Assembly (NCBI GenBank): GCA_017543905.1
Contig: JAFYFC010000009.1
Span: 1 to 64,000, forward strand
Direction: 5' to 3'
Source: Clostridia bacterium
Lineage (GTDB): Bacteria > Bacillota > Clostridia > Christensenellales > Aristaeellaceae
DNA: 64,000 nucleotides
The notes below the pieces were generated by a model. That model worked only from the letters and a program-made list of their open reading frames with translations. It had not been told where the DNA came from and searched no databases. Positions 16,956 to 25,285 of the stretch are shown here, in pieces. Position numbers and translations under genes: made by a program. Position 1 is the first letter of the stretch, and each line of letters starts with the position of its first letter.

Positions 16956-18314
16956 TCAGTTTTCGAACTTCGCCCAGATCTCCTGAGCCTCGGCCCAGAA
17001 CAGCTCTGCGGCTTCCTCTGCGCTGGCGAACTTGCCTTCGGCCAGACCCTGGAAATAGGTCTTCTTGAGCACGTCGGAGATTTCCTCGTTCGCGGCGGGC
17101 TCGGCGGGGCTGGTGTTCGCGGCATCCGGGAAGGAGCCGATCAGGTCGATGATGGTGTAGACCTTGCTGGTCACTTCGTCAGCGTCCTCCTTGAGGGCGG
17201 CCAGTACGTCGGAGTTGATGGAAACGCCGCGCTCGCAGTTGAGGATCTTGTTGGCTTCGACGCTGTTGATGAAATAGTTGATGAAGTTGGCGGCCATTTC
17301 CTTCTTCTGGGAGCCGTTCCACATGCTCATCTGCTGGCTGGAACGTACTACCATGCCGCTCTGTCCGTCCTCGCTTACGCGCGGGATGGTGGCGAGCTCG
17401 AGGGTGATGCCGTTCTCGGCGGCTACGTTGCTGAGCGCCTGGAACTGGTTGGAGGACAGCATGACCATCGCGGCGTCGCCGTAGGCGATCCAGTCAGCTT
17501 CGATGTTGCTGCCGATCTCGTTCTGAATGCCGTAGTCGGCGATGGCGCCCTCCTGCTGCAGGGTGGTGAGCAGGTCGAACAGGTAGGCCAGAGGCTCGGT
17601 GTCACCGTCAAAAGCGAAGCCGGTGCCGTCCATGGAGTAGAAGTTGTAGCCTTCCTTCCACTGGGTGAATACGGAGTAGGCCAGAGAGTTGTACTCGAGG
17701 GTGGTGATGGCGGGCTTGCCGGTCACTTCGTGAATGGCGCGGGCTGCGTCCGCGAAGTCCTCCCACGTCCAGGTGGCGGTGGGATACGCTACGCCGGCCT
17801 GATCGAACAGGGCGGGATTGTAGGCGAAGCAGCGGGCGTTGGTGCCGTTGGACATGCCGGTCACGTCGCCGTTGGCCTGATTGACGGTGGTGGCGATCAT
17901 CGCGGGGCCGATGGCCGTGGTGTCGATGATGCCTTCGTCGATGTACTCGTTCAGGGGCTCGATGGTGTTGTAATAGGTCAGCCAGTTGTTGCCCATCTGG
18001 AATACGTCGGTGAGGGTGCCTGCAGCCATCTTGGCCTGGAACTGGGTCCAGTAAGTGCCGCCGTCATACCACTCGAACTCGACCTTGGCGCCGGTGTGCT
18101 CTTCCCACAGGTGGATGACCTTTTCAGTCATTTCCGCGCGGGTGTTGGAGCCCCACCACATGATGGACAGGGTCTCGCCGCTGTAGTCGGGGAACACGTA
18201 GCCTTCGGCGTTTACGTTGTTCCAGCCTTCGGCTTCGCCTTCCGCCATGGCGGGGATCGCCAGGCAGGTCAGCATAAGAGACGCGATAAGCAGTGCGACA
18301 AGTATTCTCTTCAT
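16956..18314 (-). CDS. Family-1 extracellular solute-binding protein
   Basis: 452 residues with a classical signal peptide ending at P-A-M-A-E. The mature part starts with a beta strand S-I-M-W-W-G-S-N-T-R, then W-Y-D-G-G-T-Y-W and M-A-A-G-T-L-T-D-V, typical of family-1 sugar-binding proteins. No lipobox Cys is seen at the expected place, so anchoring is unclear. First gene of a binding protein-permease-permease operon with a strong promoter, and a likely CUT1 importer lacking its own ATPase. Ligand unknown. Confidence 0.88.
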   Translation of the reverse strand: MKRILVALLIASLMLTCLAIPAMAEGEAEGWNNVNAEGYVFPDYSGETLSIMWWGSNTRAEMTEKVIHLWEEHTGAKVEFEWYDGGTYWTQFQAKMAAGTLTDVFQMGNNWLTYYNTIEPLNEYIDEGIIDTTAIGPAMIATTVNQANGDVTGMSNGTNARCFAYNPALFDQAGVAYPTATWTWEDFADAARAIHEVTGKPAITTLEYNSLAYSVFTQWKEGYNFYSMDGTGFAFDGDTEPLAYLFDLLTTLQQEGAIADYGIQNEIGSNIEADWIAYGDAAMVMLSSNQFQALSNVAAENGITLELATIPRVSEDGQSGMVVRSSQQMSMWNGSQKKEMAANFINYFINSVEANKILNCERGVSINSDVLAALKEDADEVTSKVYTIIDLIGSFPDAANTSPAEPAANEEISDVLKKTYFQGLAEGKFASAEEAAELFWAEAQEIWAKFEN

Positions 18315-18339
18315 TAGAGAAATCCTCCTTGAAAATTTT

Positions 18340-18400
18340 TACAGACGTCAATCTGTAATGATAACGTTAAACATTATAATCAAAATTGTTCGAATGTCAA
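18340..18400 (-). promoter_or_regulatory. Promoter and candidate operator of the second sugar importer
   Basis: On the minus strand TTGACA (18395-18400), 16-base spacer, TATAAT (18373-18378). A perfect inverted repeat TACAGA-N6-TCTGTA (18340-18357) sits about 16 bases downstream of the -10, a roadblock position for a repressor. GGAGG for the ATG lies at about 18324-18328. Confidence 0.75.
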
Positions 18401-18437
18401 GCATTATTTGTTAATTATATACAATTGTCAGGTTTTG

Positions 18438-18860
18438 GGGGCTGCTTGCGCAGCCCCTCGATTGAAATGAAGCGTTGCTTCATTTCAATCGGGAGGGATT
18501 GGTGTAGCGGAATAAGGTGCTGGGATTAAATGTGCGGCGTTTGGCAAGCGCTGCAGCAGGTTTTGCATTGTTTGCTGAAAATCCTGCGGGATTTTCCGGG
18601 CGCAAAAACTGAGCGGAAGCGATTATTTGCTCCGGTCGTCTTCGCTTCGCTCCGCTCGACTTCGCAAAAATCGCGTCCTCGCACCGTACGAGGTCAACTT
18701 GCCTGCTGGCAAGTTGATCCCGCTATGCGGGACGCTTTGGCTCAAATAGAATTTGAGACAAAGCGCCTTGCCGCCGCTGCGGAATGAAGTTGGAGGGGCC
18801 AGCCCCTCCAAGCCACCCCTTGGGCTTATGCGCTTCGCTGAAGCCCGCGGGTTTAGAACT
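18438..18860. repeat. Hairpin-mosaic dispersed repeat, copy C
   Basis: Starts with GGGGCTGC/GCAGCCCC (18438-18457) and a 15-pair perfect hairpin (18459-18473 with 18477-18491), then AAAATCC/GGATTTT and, from 18607, the same block as copies A and B, to AAGCCC near 18855. It lies between the promoter of the importer operon and the 3' end of the iron operon. Compared with copy B, the 15-pair stem has T-A in place of C-G at its fifth pair, so pairing is kept while bases change. Confidence 0.85.
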
Positions 18861-18893
18861 TTCGCAACAGCTCCGCCTGTTTGGCTCGTTGGC

Positions 18894-19373
18894 TCAGCCC
18901 ATCGGCACCGTACGGGTCACCTCGTAGTATAAGGGAGTGTATCCCGCCGGCGAAAATGCGGAGAGCGCGGTCAGCGTTTCCTCGTCGGTTACCTTGCTTA
19001 GGTACATCCTTGCGCCGACCGACGCATAGGGGAAGGCCACCGGATTCATGCCGTACATGGCCATAAGCTCGGAGCCGCCGTCTATGTTAAGCGTGGTCTG
19101 GTTGGGGCTAAGTCCCAATTGTACGTAATAGGTTTCCTCGAGCTTTACCATGCCGTATACGAAAAACGCTATGTTCGGCGTGCCGTCCGCGTTTACCGAG
19201 GCGATCGCGTAGAAGCCGGAATAGCTGTTGATCGCGTCCATAAGCTCGTCGCCGCTAATGCCGTCGAAGTAGTATACCGTGGACGCCGAGGATACGGCGT
19301 CGCTCTCCTGCCCGGCGAGCGCGGGGCAGACGAGCAGCAGCAGTGACAGAAATACGGAAAGCGCTTTTTTCAT
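18894..19373 (-). CDS. Exported pyridoxamine-5'-phosphate-oxidase-like (FMN split-barrel) protein
   Basis: 159 residues. Residues 1-20 form a signal peptide (cleavage near A-L-A-G). The mature part, with Y-A-I-A-S-V-N-A-D-G-T-P-N-I-A-F-F, looks like the first strands of the PNPOx/FMN-binding split barrel, but exported members are uncommon. It is the last gene of the FTR1/P19 operon, 76 bases after the ATPase. If it binds flavin outside the membrane it could pass electrons to iron, in the place taken by thioredoxin-like proteins in the Campylobacter P19 locus. That role is inference. Fold assignment moderate. Confidence 0.65.
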   Translation of the reverse strand: MKKALSVFLSLLLLVCPALAGQESDAVSSASTVYYFDGISGDELMDAINSYSGFYAIASVNADGTPNIAFFVYGMVKLEETYYVQLGLSPNQTTLNIDGGSELMAMYGMNPVAFPYASVGARMYLSKVTDEETLTALSAFSPAGYTPLYYEVTRTVPMG

Positions 19374-19449
19374 GATTCACATCTCCTTATATAGATTTTC
19401 CGCGATTGCGCGCTGTCGCGGCGCGCGCCTTGCGCAGGATAAACGTATA

Positions 19450-20124
19450 TTACGCCTGAAAGCTTTCGTTTACCACTTCTTTTGCTACCCTGCCGTGCTC
19501 AAGCACTATCATCCGCTGCGCCGCTTCGCCCACCTCGGGGTCGTGCGTAACGACGATCAGCGTGGTGCCCTCGCGGTGCAGTTGCCTGAACAGGTCGAGG
19601 ACTATATTTTCGTTGGCTTCGTCGAGGTTGCCCGTGGGCTCGTCTGCCAGTATCAGCTCCGGATGGTTTATAAGCGCCCGCGCCACGCACACTCTTTGCT
19701 GCTCGCCGCCGGAAAGCTGGCTGGGCAGATGGCGGGCGCGCTGCTTAAGACCTACCCTGTCCAGCGCCTCCAGGGCCTCGCTTTCGTCGGGCATGGAGTG
19801 ATAATACTGGCTTACCATCACGTTTTCCACGGCGGTCAGATAGCTCACCATATGGAACTGCTGGAAGATCAGGCCGATCTTGTCGCGGCGTATTTCCGTA
19901 AGCTTTTTGCCGGACTCCCTGGAAATGTCCATCCCGTCCAGCAGCACCTGGCCGCTCGTGGGCTTGTCCATGCAGCCTATTATGTTCATCATAGTGGATT
20001 TGCCGGAGCCGGAGGGGCCCATTATCGCGATCCACTCGCCTTTTTCGACCGTCAGGCTCACGTCGTCGAGCGCCTTGAGCTCGCCGTATATTTTCGACAC
20101 ATGCTTTATTTCGAGCAGACTCAT
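19450..20124 (-). CDS. ABC ATPase, MacB/LolD class, of the P19/FTR1 system
   Basis: 224 residues. Walker A G-P-S-G-S-G-K-S-T (36-44), signature L-S-G-G-E (137-141), Walker B L-I-L-A-D-E-P (157-163) and H-loop T-H-D-P-E. Length and motifs fit the MacB/LolD/FtsE group that partners FtsX-type permeases and does mechanical work on extracytoplasmic proteins, not solute import. It lies four bases after the permease stop. The same set (FTR1, P19, DUF2318, two FtsX permeases, ATPase) is known from Campylobacter cj1658-cj1663 and the Fet loci of Yersinia/E. coli, where it supports iron uptake. Confidence 0.9.
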   Translation of the reverse strand: MSLLEIKHVSKIYGELKALDDVSLTVEKGEWIAIMGPSGSGKSTMMNIIGCMDKPTSGQVLLDGMDISRESGKKLTEIRRDKIGLIFQQFHMVSYLTAVENVMVSQYYHSMPDESEALEALDRVGLKQRARHLPSQLSGGEQQRVCVARALINHPELILADEPTGNLDEANENIVLDLFRQLHREGTTLIVVTHDPEVGEAAQRMIVLEHGRVAKEVVNESFQA

Positions 20125-20128
20125 TGTA

Positions 20129-21676
20129 TTATTCTCCTTTCAGCACCAGCGCGGGGTCTATAGCCACCGCCCGCTTTACGGGTATCAGGCAGCTGAGCGC
20201 GGACACCAGCATGGACACGATTATCGTCGCGGGGACCAGCGCGAAATTGAACTGCAGGTCGGAACCGAACACCTGCCGGCTCACTACGAGCGCGAACACG
20301 TAGCCAAGCAGCGCTCCGATAGCGCCGCCCAGCAGCCCGAGGAACAGACCCTCGCCCAGAAATTCGGCGCGTATCGAGTTGTCGGAGGCGCCCAGCGCCT
20401 TTCTCAGACCGATTTCTTTTCTGCGCTCGCTGACCACGGCGGTCATCGTGGTGGATACGCTGATCATCGTGAGCACCAGCACCACCAGCGTTACGAGGAA
20501 TACCAGCGCCTGCAGCTTGCCCAGTACGCTCGCCTCTGACTTGGTCACGCGCTTTACGAGGCGGCATTCAAGCCCCGTGTTTTCGCTTATTTCGTTTGCC
20601 AGCGCGTTCAGCTCCTCGCTGCTGCCCGCCACGCTCAGTTCCACCACGTCGAAGCGGTCCTTTTCGTTTGTGATAGCCTCCATATCCCTTAACGAAATAT
20701 AGATGTAATCCTCCTCCTCGCCGCCGGTTTCGAGTATGCCGGATACGGTAAAGCTCATCGCGGCGCGCTCGGTATTGGTTATCTGCTGCGTGTCGGTCTG
20801 CGTGCCGACCGGAAGCGCCGCGTTCACCGCGTCCACCACGGCCTTGGAGCTCGCGGTCGCGCCGCTCACCGCGTCTATGTATTCGTCCGGATCGTTTTCG
20901 CTCGTGCTGAGCGTGAGGGGGAGCTGCTTGCCTGTGAACTGATCTGTAAAGCTCTCGGCGTGCGCGATTCCGTACGTGTCGGTAAAGCTTGACGTGGTCA
21001 TGCCCGCGACGCGGAAGGGCGTCTGGCGGCTCAGATCCATCGCGACGGTTTTGATCGTGCCGTCGGAATTCAGTATCACGGTCACGCTGACCTCCGCGTC
21101 GTAGTAGCCGGGCGCGCTGCCCTGCAGCTCGGTCTGCGTTTCCTCTATCTCCACGAGCTCGGTCCTGTCGTAGGCTATGCGCACGCTGCCGCCCAGCTTC
21201 GCGCCTATAGTGGAGGCTGCGTTTTTGCCGACCAGCGCCTCTCTCTGCGCCTCGGGGTATCTGCCCTCGACCGCGAAGTAAGGACTGGTTTTCTGAACGT
21301 TTTCAAACGAGGTGCCCGCGGTCATGAACCTGAGCTGGCTGGAATACTTGCCCTCGCCCGTCTGATTGCCCATGAACTCGGTGTAAACGTAGCGGTAGGG
21401 CGACGCGCCCTGCAGCTTTTCTTCGCTGATCAGGGAAAGCGCCGCGTCCACGCTTTGCTGATTAAGCACGGTGTTCTCGCCCGGCATCAGCAGCATATTT
21501 GCGCCGTACGAGCGAAACGAGGCCGCCATCTGGCGCGGGACGTCCACGTATACCGTCACGAGACCTGCCAGTATAGTCGCGCCCACCGCCACGGACAAAA
21601 GCGCTGTCAGCATGCGGCTTTTGCGCCTTAGAAGCGAGGCGGTGATCATTTTTAAGAACATTCTGCGTTTTGACAT
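20129..21676 (-). CDS. FtsX/MacB-type permease with inserted FMN-binding domain
   Basis: 515 residues. One N-terminal membrane helix (about 22-45), a large extracytoplasmic domain, and three C-terminal helices (about 385-510), the MacB/FtsX plan. Within the outside domain, residues about 188-290 match an FMN_bind domain: an S-V-T-V-I-L-N-S-D-G-T-I-K strand pair, E-S-F-T-D-Q-F-T-G-K, and the flavinylation motif D-A-V-S-G-A-T at 268-274 followed by S-S-K-A-V-V-D-A-V. In known proteins the Thr of this motif receives FMN from ApbE. No apbE is in the window. The insertion suggests this permease itself carries a redox cofactor. It pairs with the next permease. Confidence 0.85.
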   Translation of the reverse strand: MSKRRMFLKMITASLLRRKSRMLTALLSVAVGATILAGLVTVYVDVPRQMAASFRSYGANMLLMPGENTVLNQQSVDAALSLISEEKLQGASPYRYVYTEFMGNQTGEGKYSSQLRFMTAGTSFENVQKTSPYFAVEGRYPEAQREALVGKNAASTIGAKLGGSVRIAYDRTELVEIEETQTELQGSAPGYYDAEVSVTVILNSDGTIKTVAMDLSRQTPFRVAGMTTSSFTDTYGIAHAESFTDQFTGKQLPLTLSTSENDPDEYIDAVSGATASSKAVVDAVNAALPVGTQTDTQQITNTERAAMSFTVSGILETGGEEEDYIYISLRDMEAITNEKDRFDVVELSVAGSSEELNALANEISENTGLECRLVKRVTKSEASVLGKLQALVFLVTLVVLVLTMISVSTTMTAVVSERRKEIGLRKALGASDNSIRAEFLGEGLFLGLLGGAIGALLGYVFALVVSRQVFGSDLQFNFALVPATIIVSMLVSALSCLIPVKRAVAIDPALVLKGE

Positions 21677-21691
21677 ACCTTCGCCTCCTCT

Positions 21692-22996
21692 CTAAGCCTT
21701 GCTGCCGTGCAGCACCACCGCGGGGTCCGTACGCAGTATCATGCGTATCGCGGGCAGGCTGCCCGCAACGGTCACGAGGCTGATTGCCGCCGCCACGATA
21801 GGTATGACTATGGGCTTTACGTCGATGGAAGCGCCGAATACACGCCGCCCGATGAATTCGGCGAAGCCCAGTCCCAGGAAATACCCTGCGATCATGCCAA
21901 ACAGCGCGGTTATGAGTATCTCAGCCATTATTATGCCGGTGATCGCCTTGTCCTTCGCGCCGATCGCCTTAAGCAGGCCTATCTCCTGCGCGCGCTCCAT
22001 GACGCTCGCCGTGACCAAGTTGCTTATGCCCAGCGCGACGCCTACCAGGGACAGCGCGGTTATCATTATCATAAGCAGCTCGGTTTTTTCGAGTATCGCG
22101 CCCTCGCCCTCGGCTACCTGCCTTACCGCGCTGGCGGTGGAATTCGTCATGACCTCGGTTATCTGATAACAGATGGCGCTGACGTAAGCCGTGCAGTACC
22201 ACTGATCCCACTCCTTGGCGCTGAGACCGCCGGGATTGCGCGCCGCGCGCAGGGACAGCTCGTTGTCCGGCTCGGTGATCGCGCTCACCTCCACCGTGCC
22301 CACGCTGCCCTCCAGTCCGCTCAGTGTCTGCGCGAGGTCGAGCGGCAGCCATATCTGTCCGTCCGCGTCCTCGCCGCTGTCGAACACCGCGCGCACCGTG
22401 ACGGTTTTAGACGTCTGCGCGCCGCTTATCTTAAGGGTATCGCCCGCTGCGAGCCCAAGCTCGGATGCGAGCTCCTTACCGAGCATGACCTGCGTCTGCG
22501 CGTCCGGCTCGCTTTCGTCTATCCACTCGCCCTCGAGTATGTCCCACCACGAGCGCAGCTCCTTTACGCCCGCGTCCAGCTCCTCGCCCGTCGCGAGCGA
22601 AAGATGATGGTTGAACCACGTGCCCACGAGCGGAACGCTGCGCCCGTCCTCAAGCTCTGCGCTCACGTTCAGGAAAGGCGCGAAATTCCTGATCTGGAAC
22701 GTCCAGAAAATTTCCTTTATTTTGCCCAGCTCGTCCTCTTTCAGCCAGCTTTGCCTGAGCGCAGTGCCGCTTTCGTCCTGTATGGAATACATGTCGTTAA
22801 GCAGCGTGGAATCGTTGGGCTTTACCACGATGTTCGCGCCGAAGGCCTTCATTTCCTCCTGCACCTTGTCGCGCACGTCCAGCATGACGTTTATCATGGA
22901 GGTGGACAGAGACGCCCCCAGCGCGATAGTGAGCGCGATCAGCAGCATTTTGCTCTTCTGCCTGAGCAGCGCGCCCTTTATCATACGAAACAGCAA
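21692..22996 (-). CDS. FtsX/MacB-type permease of the P19/FTR1 system
   Basis: 434 residues, one N-terminal helix, a soluble extracytoplasmic region (about 45-285) and three C-terminal helices. The start is TTG 22996 with AAGGAGGAG about eight bases upstream; ATG 22984 is too far. It is the plain partner of the FMN-domain permease, 15 bases ahead of it. Its stop is TAG, the only clear TAG stop I found among the genes here, which shows that TAG terminates in this organism. Probable role: half of a heterodimeric membrane machine acting on iron or on the P19 protein. Confidence 0.87.
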   Translation of the reverse strand: MLFRMIKGALLRQKSKMLLIALTIALGASLSTSMINVMLDVRDKVQEEMKAFGANIVVKPNDSTLLNDMYSIQDESGTALRQSWLKEDELGKIKEIFWTFQIRNFAPFLNVSAELEDGRSVPLVGTWFNHHLSLATGEELDAGVKELRSWWDILEGEWIDESEPDAQTQVMLGKELASELGLAAGDTLKISGAQTSKTVTVRAVFDSGEDADGQIWLPLDLAQTLSGLEGSVGTVEVSAITEPDNELSLRAARNPGGLSAKEWDQWYCTAYVSAICYQITEVMTNSTASAVRQVAEGEGAILEKTELLMIMITALSLVGVALGISNLVTASVMERAQEIGLLKAIGAKDKAITGIIMAEILITALFGMIAGYFLGLGFAEFIGRRVFGASIDVKPIVIPIVAAAISLVTVAGSLPAIRMILRTDPAVVLHGSKA

Positions 22997-23009
22997 GCGT
23001 ATCTCCTCC

Positions 23010-24416
23010 TTATCTGTTTTTGAAACGGCTTTCGGCGGCGTTCAGATCGTCCATCTGTATGATGATATTGCCTTCGTCCACCCGGAAGCTTAACGGTACG
23101 GGATTGCAGCCGCCGGGAAGGCCTATCGTGTTCGTGTTCATGACCACGTCGCATTTTACGCACACCACGGTGTCGCCCCGCTGTATATATCCCGCGGGGC
23201 CGCACACGTCGCAGGCGTTCAGGCCCACGCCGTAAGCGCCCGAGCCGGGCTTTCGCACCACCAGCCAGCGCACCTCCACGTTGTTTTTGGTCTTTATGCT
23301 GAACGTGTGCAGGTTGTAGTCGTTTACCTGCTCTATCGGTATGAGCACCTCCGAGCCGTCCTCGCTTATCATATAGCTTTCCGGCTCCGGCTCGGCCTCC
23401 TTGCGGTTGTCCAGAGCGAAGACCGTGGTAAGGTTGAAGGCGGCTATCGCGAGGCACACCGCGACCACGGCGACCTGGCGGCGGTTGTGCCGGCGGTTCG
23501 CCCTGAGGCGGCGGTGCTGCGCGGGATTGGAAAATTTGCCGCGCTTTTTAAGGCTCTTTACGAACAGTACCGTCAGAGGGATCAAAATCACGATACTGAT
23601 CAGAAGCATGAACTGCTTGGTGTTGTTGCCCACGTTCATGGCAAAGCTCTGCTCCCATTTGTCGTAGGAGGAGCCCGCTTCCGGGACGGTGAACCAGCCC
23701 GGTCTGAATTTATACAGTACCCTTTGCACGCGCCGCCCTGTTTCGGGGTCGATCACGCGCAGCGAGCTTTTCTGGCGCCACGCGCGCAGTATCTGCCCGC
23801 CGTAATTGAGCATGAGCGTGACCAGTGTAAGCCCGCTCGTAACGCCCAAAAGCAGGTGCGTGCCGTTAAAGGCCGGCTCGCTGTCTGCATTAAGCCAGAG
23901 CGCCCCGTCGGTTTCGAGCCGCACGAGACAGCGGTATAAAAAGCGTACGTATACTGTAAACAATATAAGCGCCAGCGCCCAGCCCGCGAGCCGCAGCATG
24001 AAACCGGCGGAGATTATCCCTTCGCCGGCGGTCTCGAATTCGGCGGGCGCCCAGATTACTTTCCAGGCCTTGTAAAACAGAAGATCCGCGCTCACCACCG
24101 CGCTCAGCGCCGAGACGGCCGTCTTGCCCCATACAGGCGCGCGTCTGCGGCAGAACAGCGCCAGCGTTACCAGCATAAGCGCCATCGCGGCGAAGCCGAT
24201 ATAGAAGGTGTACAGATTGATCTCCACGTCGAAGGTGGACATGAACGCGTGTCTTACCGCTCTGTAGGCAGCTGCCGCAAGCCCGGCGAGCGTGCCGGAA
24301 AGCTGGATGTAAAAGCCTCTCTTGCCAAGCAGCGTTTTGCACAGCGCGAAAAACAGCGTTATTGCGGTCACGGGGATGAAGAGGTTGAACGTGACCTCGT
24401 ATATGTAATGCAGCAC
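23010..24416 (-). CDS. DUF2318-domain membrane protein with Cys-rich (Fe-S-type) C terminus
   Basis: 468 residues from GTG 24416, preceded by GGAGGT. Several membrane helices occupy residues 1-300. The C-terminal outside domain has A-C-D-V-C-G-P-A-G-Y, then V-C-V-K-C-D-V, then G-G-C-N-P-V-P: five Cys in the DUF2318 pattern thought to bind a metal or Fe-S cluster. Homologues sit between P19 and the FtsX permeases in known iron loci (Cj1660-like). It may carry electrons across or along the membrane for ferric reduction; this is not proven. Start of the four-gene downstream part of the operon. Confidence 0.85.
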   Translation of the reverse strand: MLHYIYEVTFNLFIPVTAITLFFALCKTLLGKRGFYIQLSGTLAGLAAAAYRAVRHAFMSTFDVEINLYTFYIGFAAMALMLVTLALFCRRRAPVWGKTAVSALSAVVSADLLFYKAWKVIWAPAEFETAGEGIISAGFMLRLAGWALALILFTVYVRFLYRCLVRLETDGALWLNADSEPAFNGTHLLLGVTSGLTLVTLMLNYGGQILRAWRQKSSLRVIDPETGRRVQRVLYKFRPGWFTVPEAGSSYDKWEQSFAMNVGNNTKQFMLLISIVILIPLTVLFVKSLKKRGKFSNPAQHRRLRANRRHNRRQVAVVAVCLAIAAFNLTTVFALDNRKEAEPEPESYMISEDGSEVLIPIEQVNDYNLHTFSIKTKNNVEVRWLVVRKPGSGAYGVGLNACDVCGPAGYIQRGDTVVCVKCDVVMNTNTIGLPGGCNPVPLSFRVDEGNIIIQMDDLNAAESRFKNR

Positions 24417-24624
24417 GGCAGCTACCTCCGCGTTAGGTGATAGGAAAACAGCGAAGATGTATCGCTTTATAGAACAGTCTGACGGCAGGTATTTCTGCCG
24501 GCTAACTTATTTGTTCACTCCAGCATAAATGCCGGAACGCGGTTCCCCCGCGGAACACGTGCCGGCAAAAACTGAAGATAGGGCAGAGCGCCGCGCGCGC
24601 TTAAGGCGCGCGGCAGGTCTTAGC
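24417..24624 (-). other. Gap with hairpins between P19 and DUF2318 genes
   Basis: Holds a GC-rich 10-pair stem-loop (24590-24614, loop TTAA) 10 bases after the P19 stop and a smaller GGCAG/CTGCC hairpin near 24482-24500. No T-run and no clear promoter. It may stabilise the upstream mRNA so that P19 and FTR1 exceed the ABC part. Confidence 0.45.
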
Positions 24625-25179
24625 TTACCACTCCTGTACGTAGTACTCCCAGCCCTCGAAGATGACCTCGATGGGGCTCTCCCAGAAGCGGCCGGAAACG
24701 CCGGTCTCGGCGTCTACGTGCAGCAGGTAGCCGTTCTCAGCGGGGCTGTGAATGGTGAGAACCAGGCTGTACAGGCCGTCCTTGTCGAGCTTGATGTTGG
24801 CGCCGTAGTGCGGGCCGTCGGAGGCGGCCATGGGCATGAAGGTACCCTCGGCCATTACGTTGCCTTCACCGTCGATCACCTTGTAGTCGATGGTCAGGTA
24901 GGGGATCCAGTCGCCTACGCCGTAGCCGAGCTGGTTTTCGTTGGCGGATATATCAGCTTCGATGTGGATGTTGGCTTCCTCGACGCTCAGGCCGGCGGAA
25001 GCGGCGGGCTCCATAACGACGGGCTGGAAATAAACAGCGGCGATGTGGATGATCTCGTCGGGTCCGACATCCTGCTCTTCGCCGATGGGGAACTCTTCAA
25101 AACCGATTTCGTCTTCGGCCAGAGCCGAGACCGCGAACGCCATAACGAGGCACATAACGATTGCTAAGAACTTTTTCAT
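24625..25179 (-). CDS. P19/Tp34-type periplasmic iron-binding protein
   Basis: 184 residues from ATG 25179 (GGAGG upstream; the longer frame to 25239 is not supported). The signal peptide ends near A-L-A-E. The mature protein keeps family landmarks: F-Q-P-V-V-M-E-P with the copper/iron-site Met, I-H-I-E-A-D-I-S-A-N-E-N, D-W-I-P-Y-L-T-I and S-D-G-P-H-Y-G-A-N with the conserved His. P19 proteins bind copper and iron at a surface site and feed FTR1. Located directly after the FTR1 gene. In a Gram-positive it would act at the outer face of the membrane. Confidence 0.9.
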   Translation of the reverse strand: MKKFLAIVMCLVMAFAVSALAEDEIGFEEFPIGEEQDVGPDEIIHIAAVYFQPVVMEPAASAGLSVEEANIHIEADISANENQLGYGVGDWIPYLTIDYKVIDGEGNVMAEGTFMPMAASDGPHYGANIKLDKDGLYSLVLTIHSPAENGYLLHVDAETGVSGRFWESPIEVIFEGWEYYVQEW

Positions 25180-25285
25180 GGGATTTCCTCCTTTTATTCT
25201 CAATGGGGAGTACCGAAAACCATTCGGCATATTTATCATCAGGCGGGTGCAAAGCGGGGTTATGCGCCCGCCGGTGACAGCGTGA

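Noticed and set aside
15981..18317. Very long open frame antisense to the second importer's permease and binding-protein genes (similar ones antisense to 34-41 kb)
   Set aside because: Low-complexity, His/Arg-rich product without recognisable domains; caused by high third-position GC of the true genes on the other strand.
18438..18860. Insertion sequence
   Set aside because: No transposase, no terminal inverted repeat pair spanning the copy and no target duplication visible; a non-autonomous element is not excluded.
24417..24624. Separate promoter for the DUF2318-FtsX-ATPase genes
   Set aside because: No convincing -35/-10 pair or metal box is present in the gap; only hairpins, so I keep these genes in the FTR1 operon.
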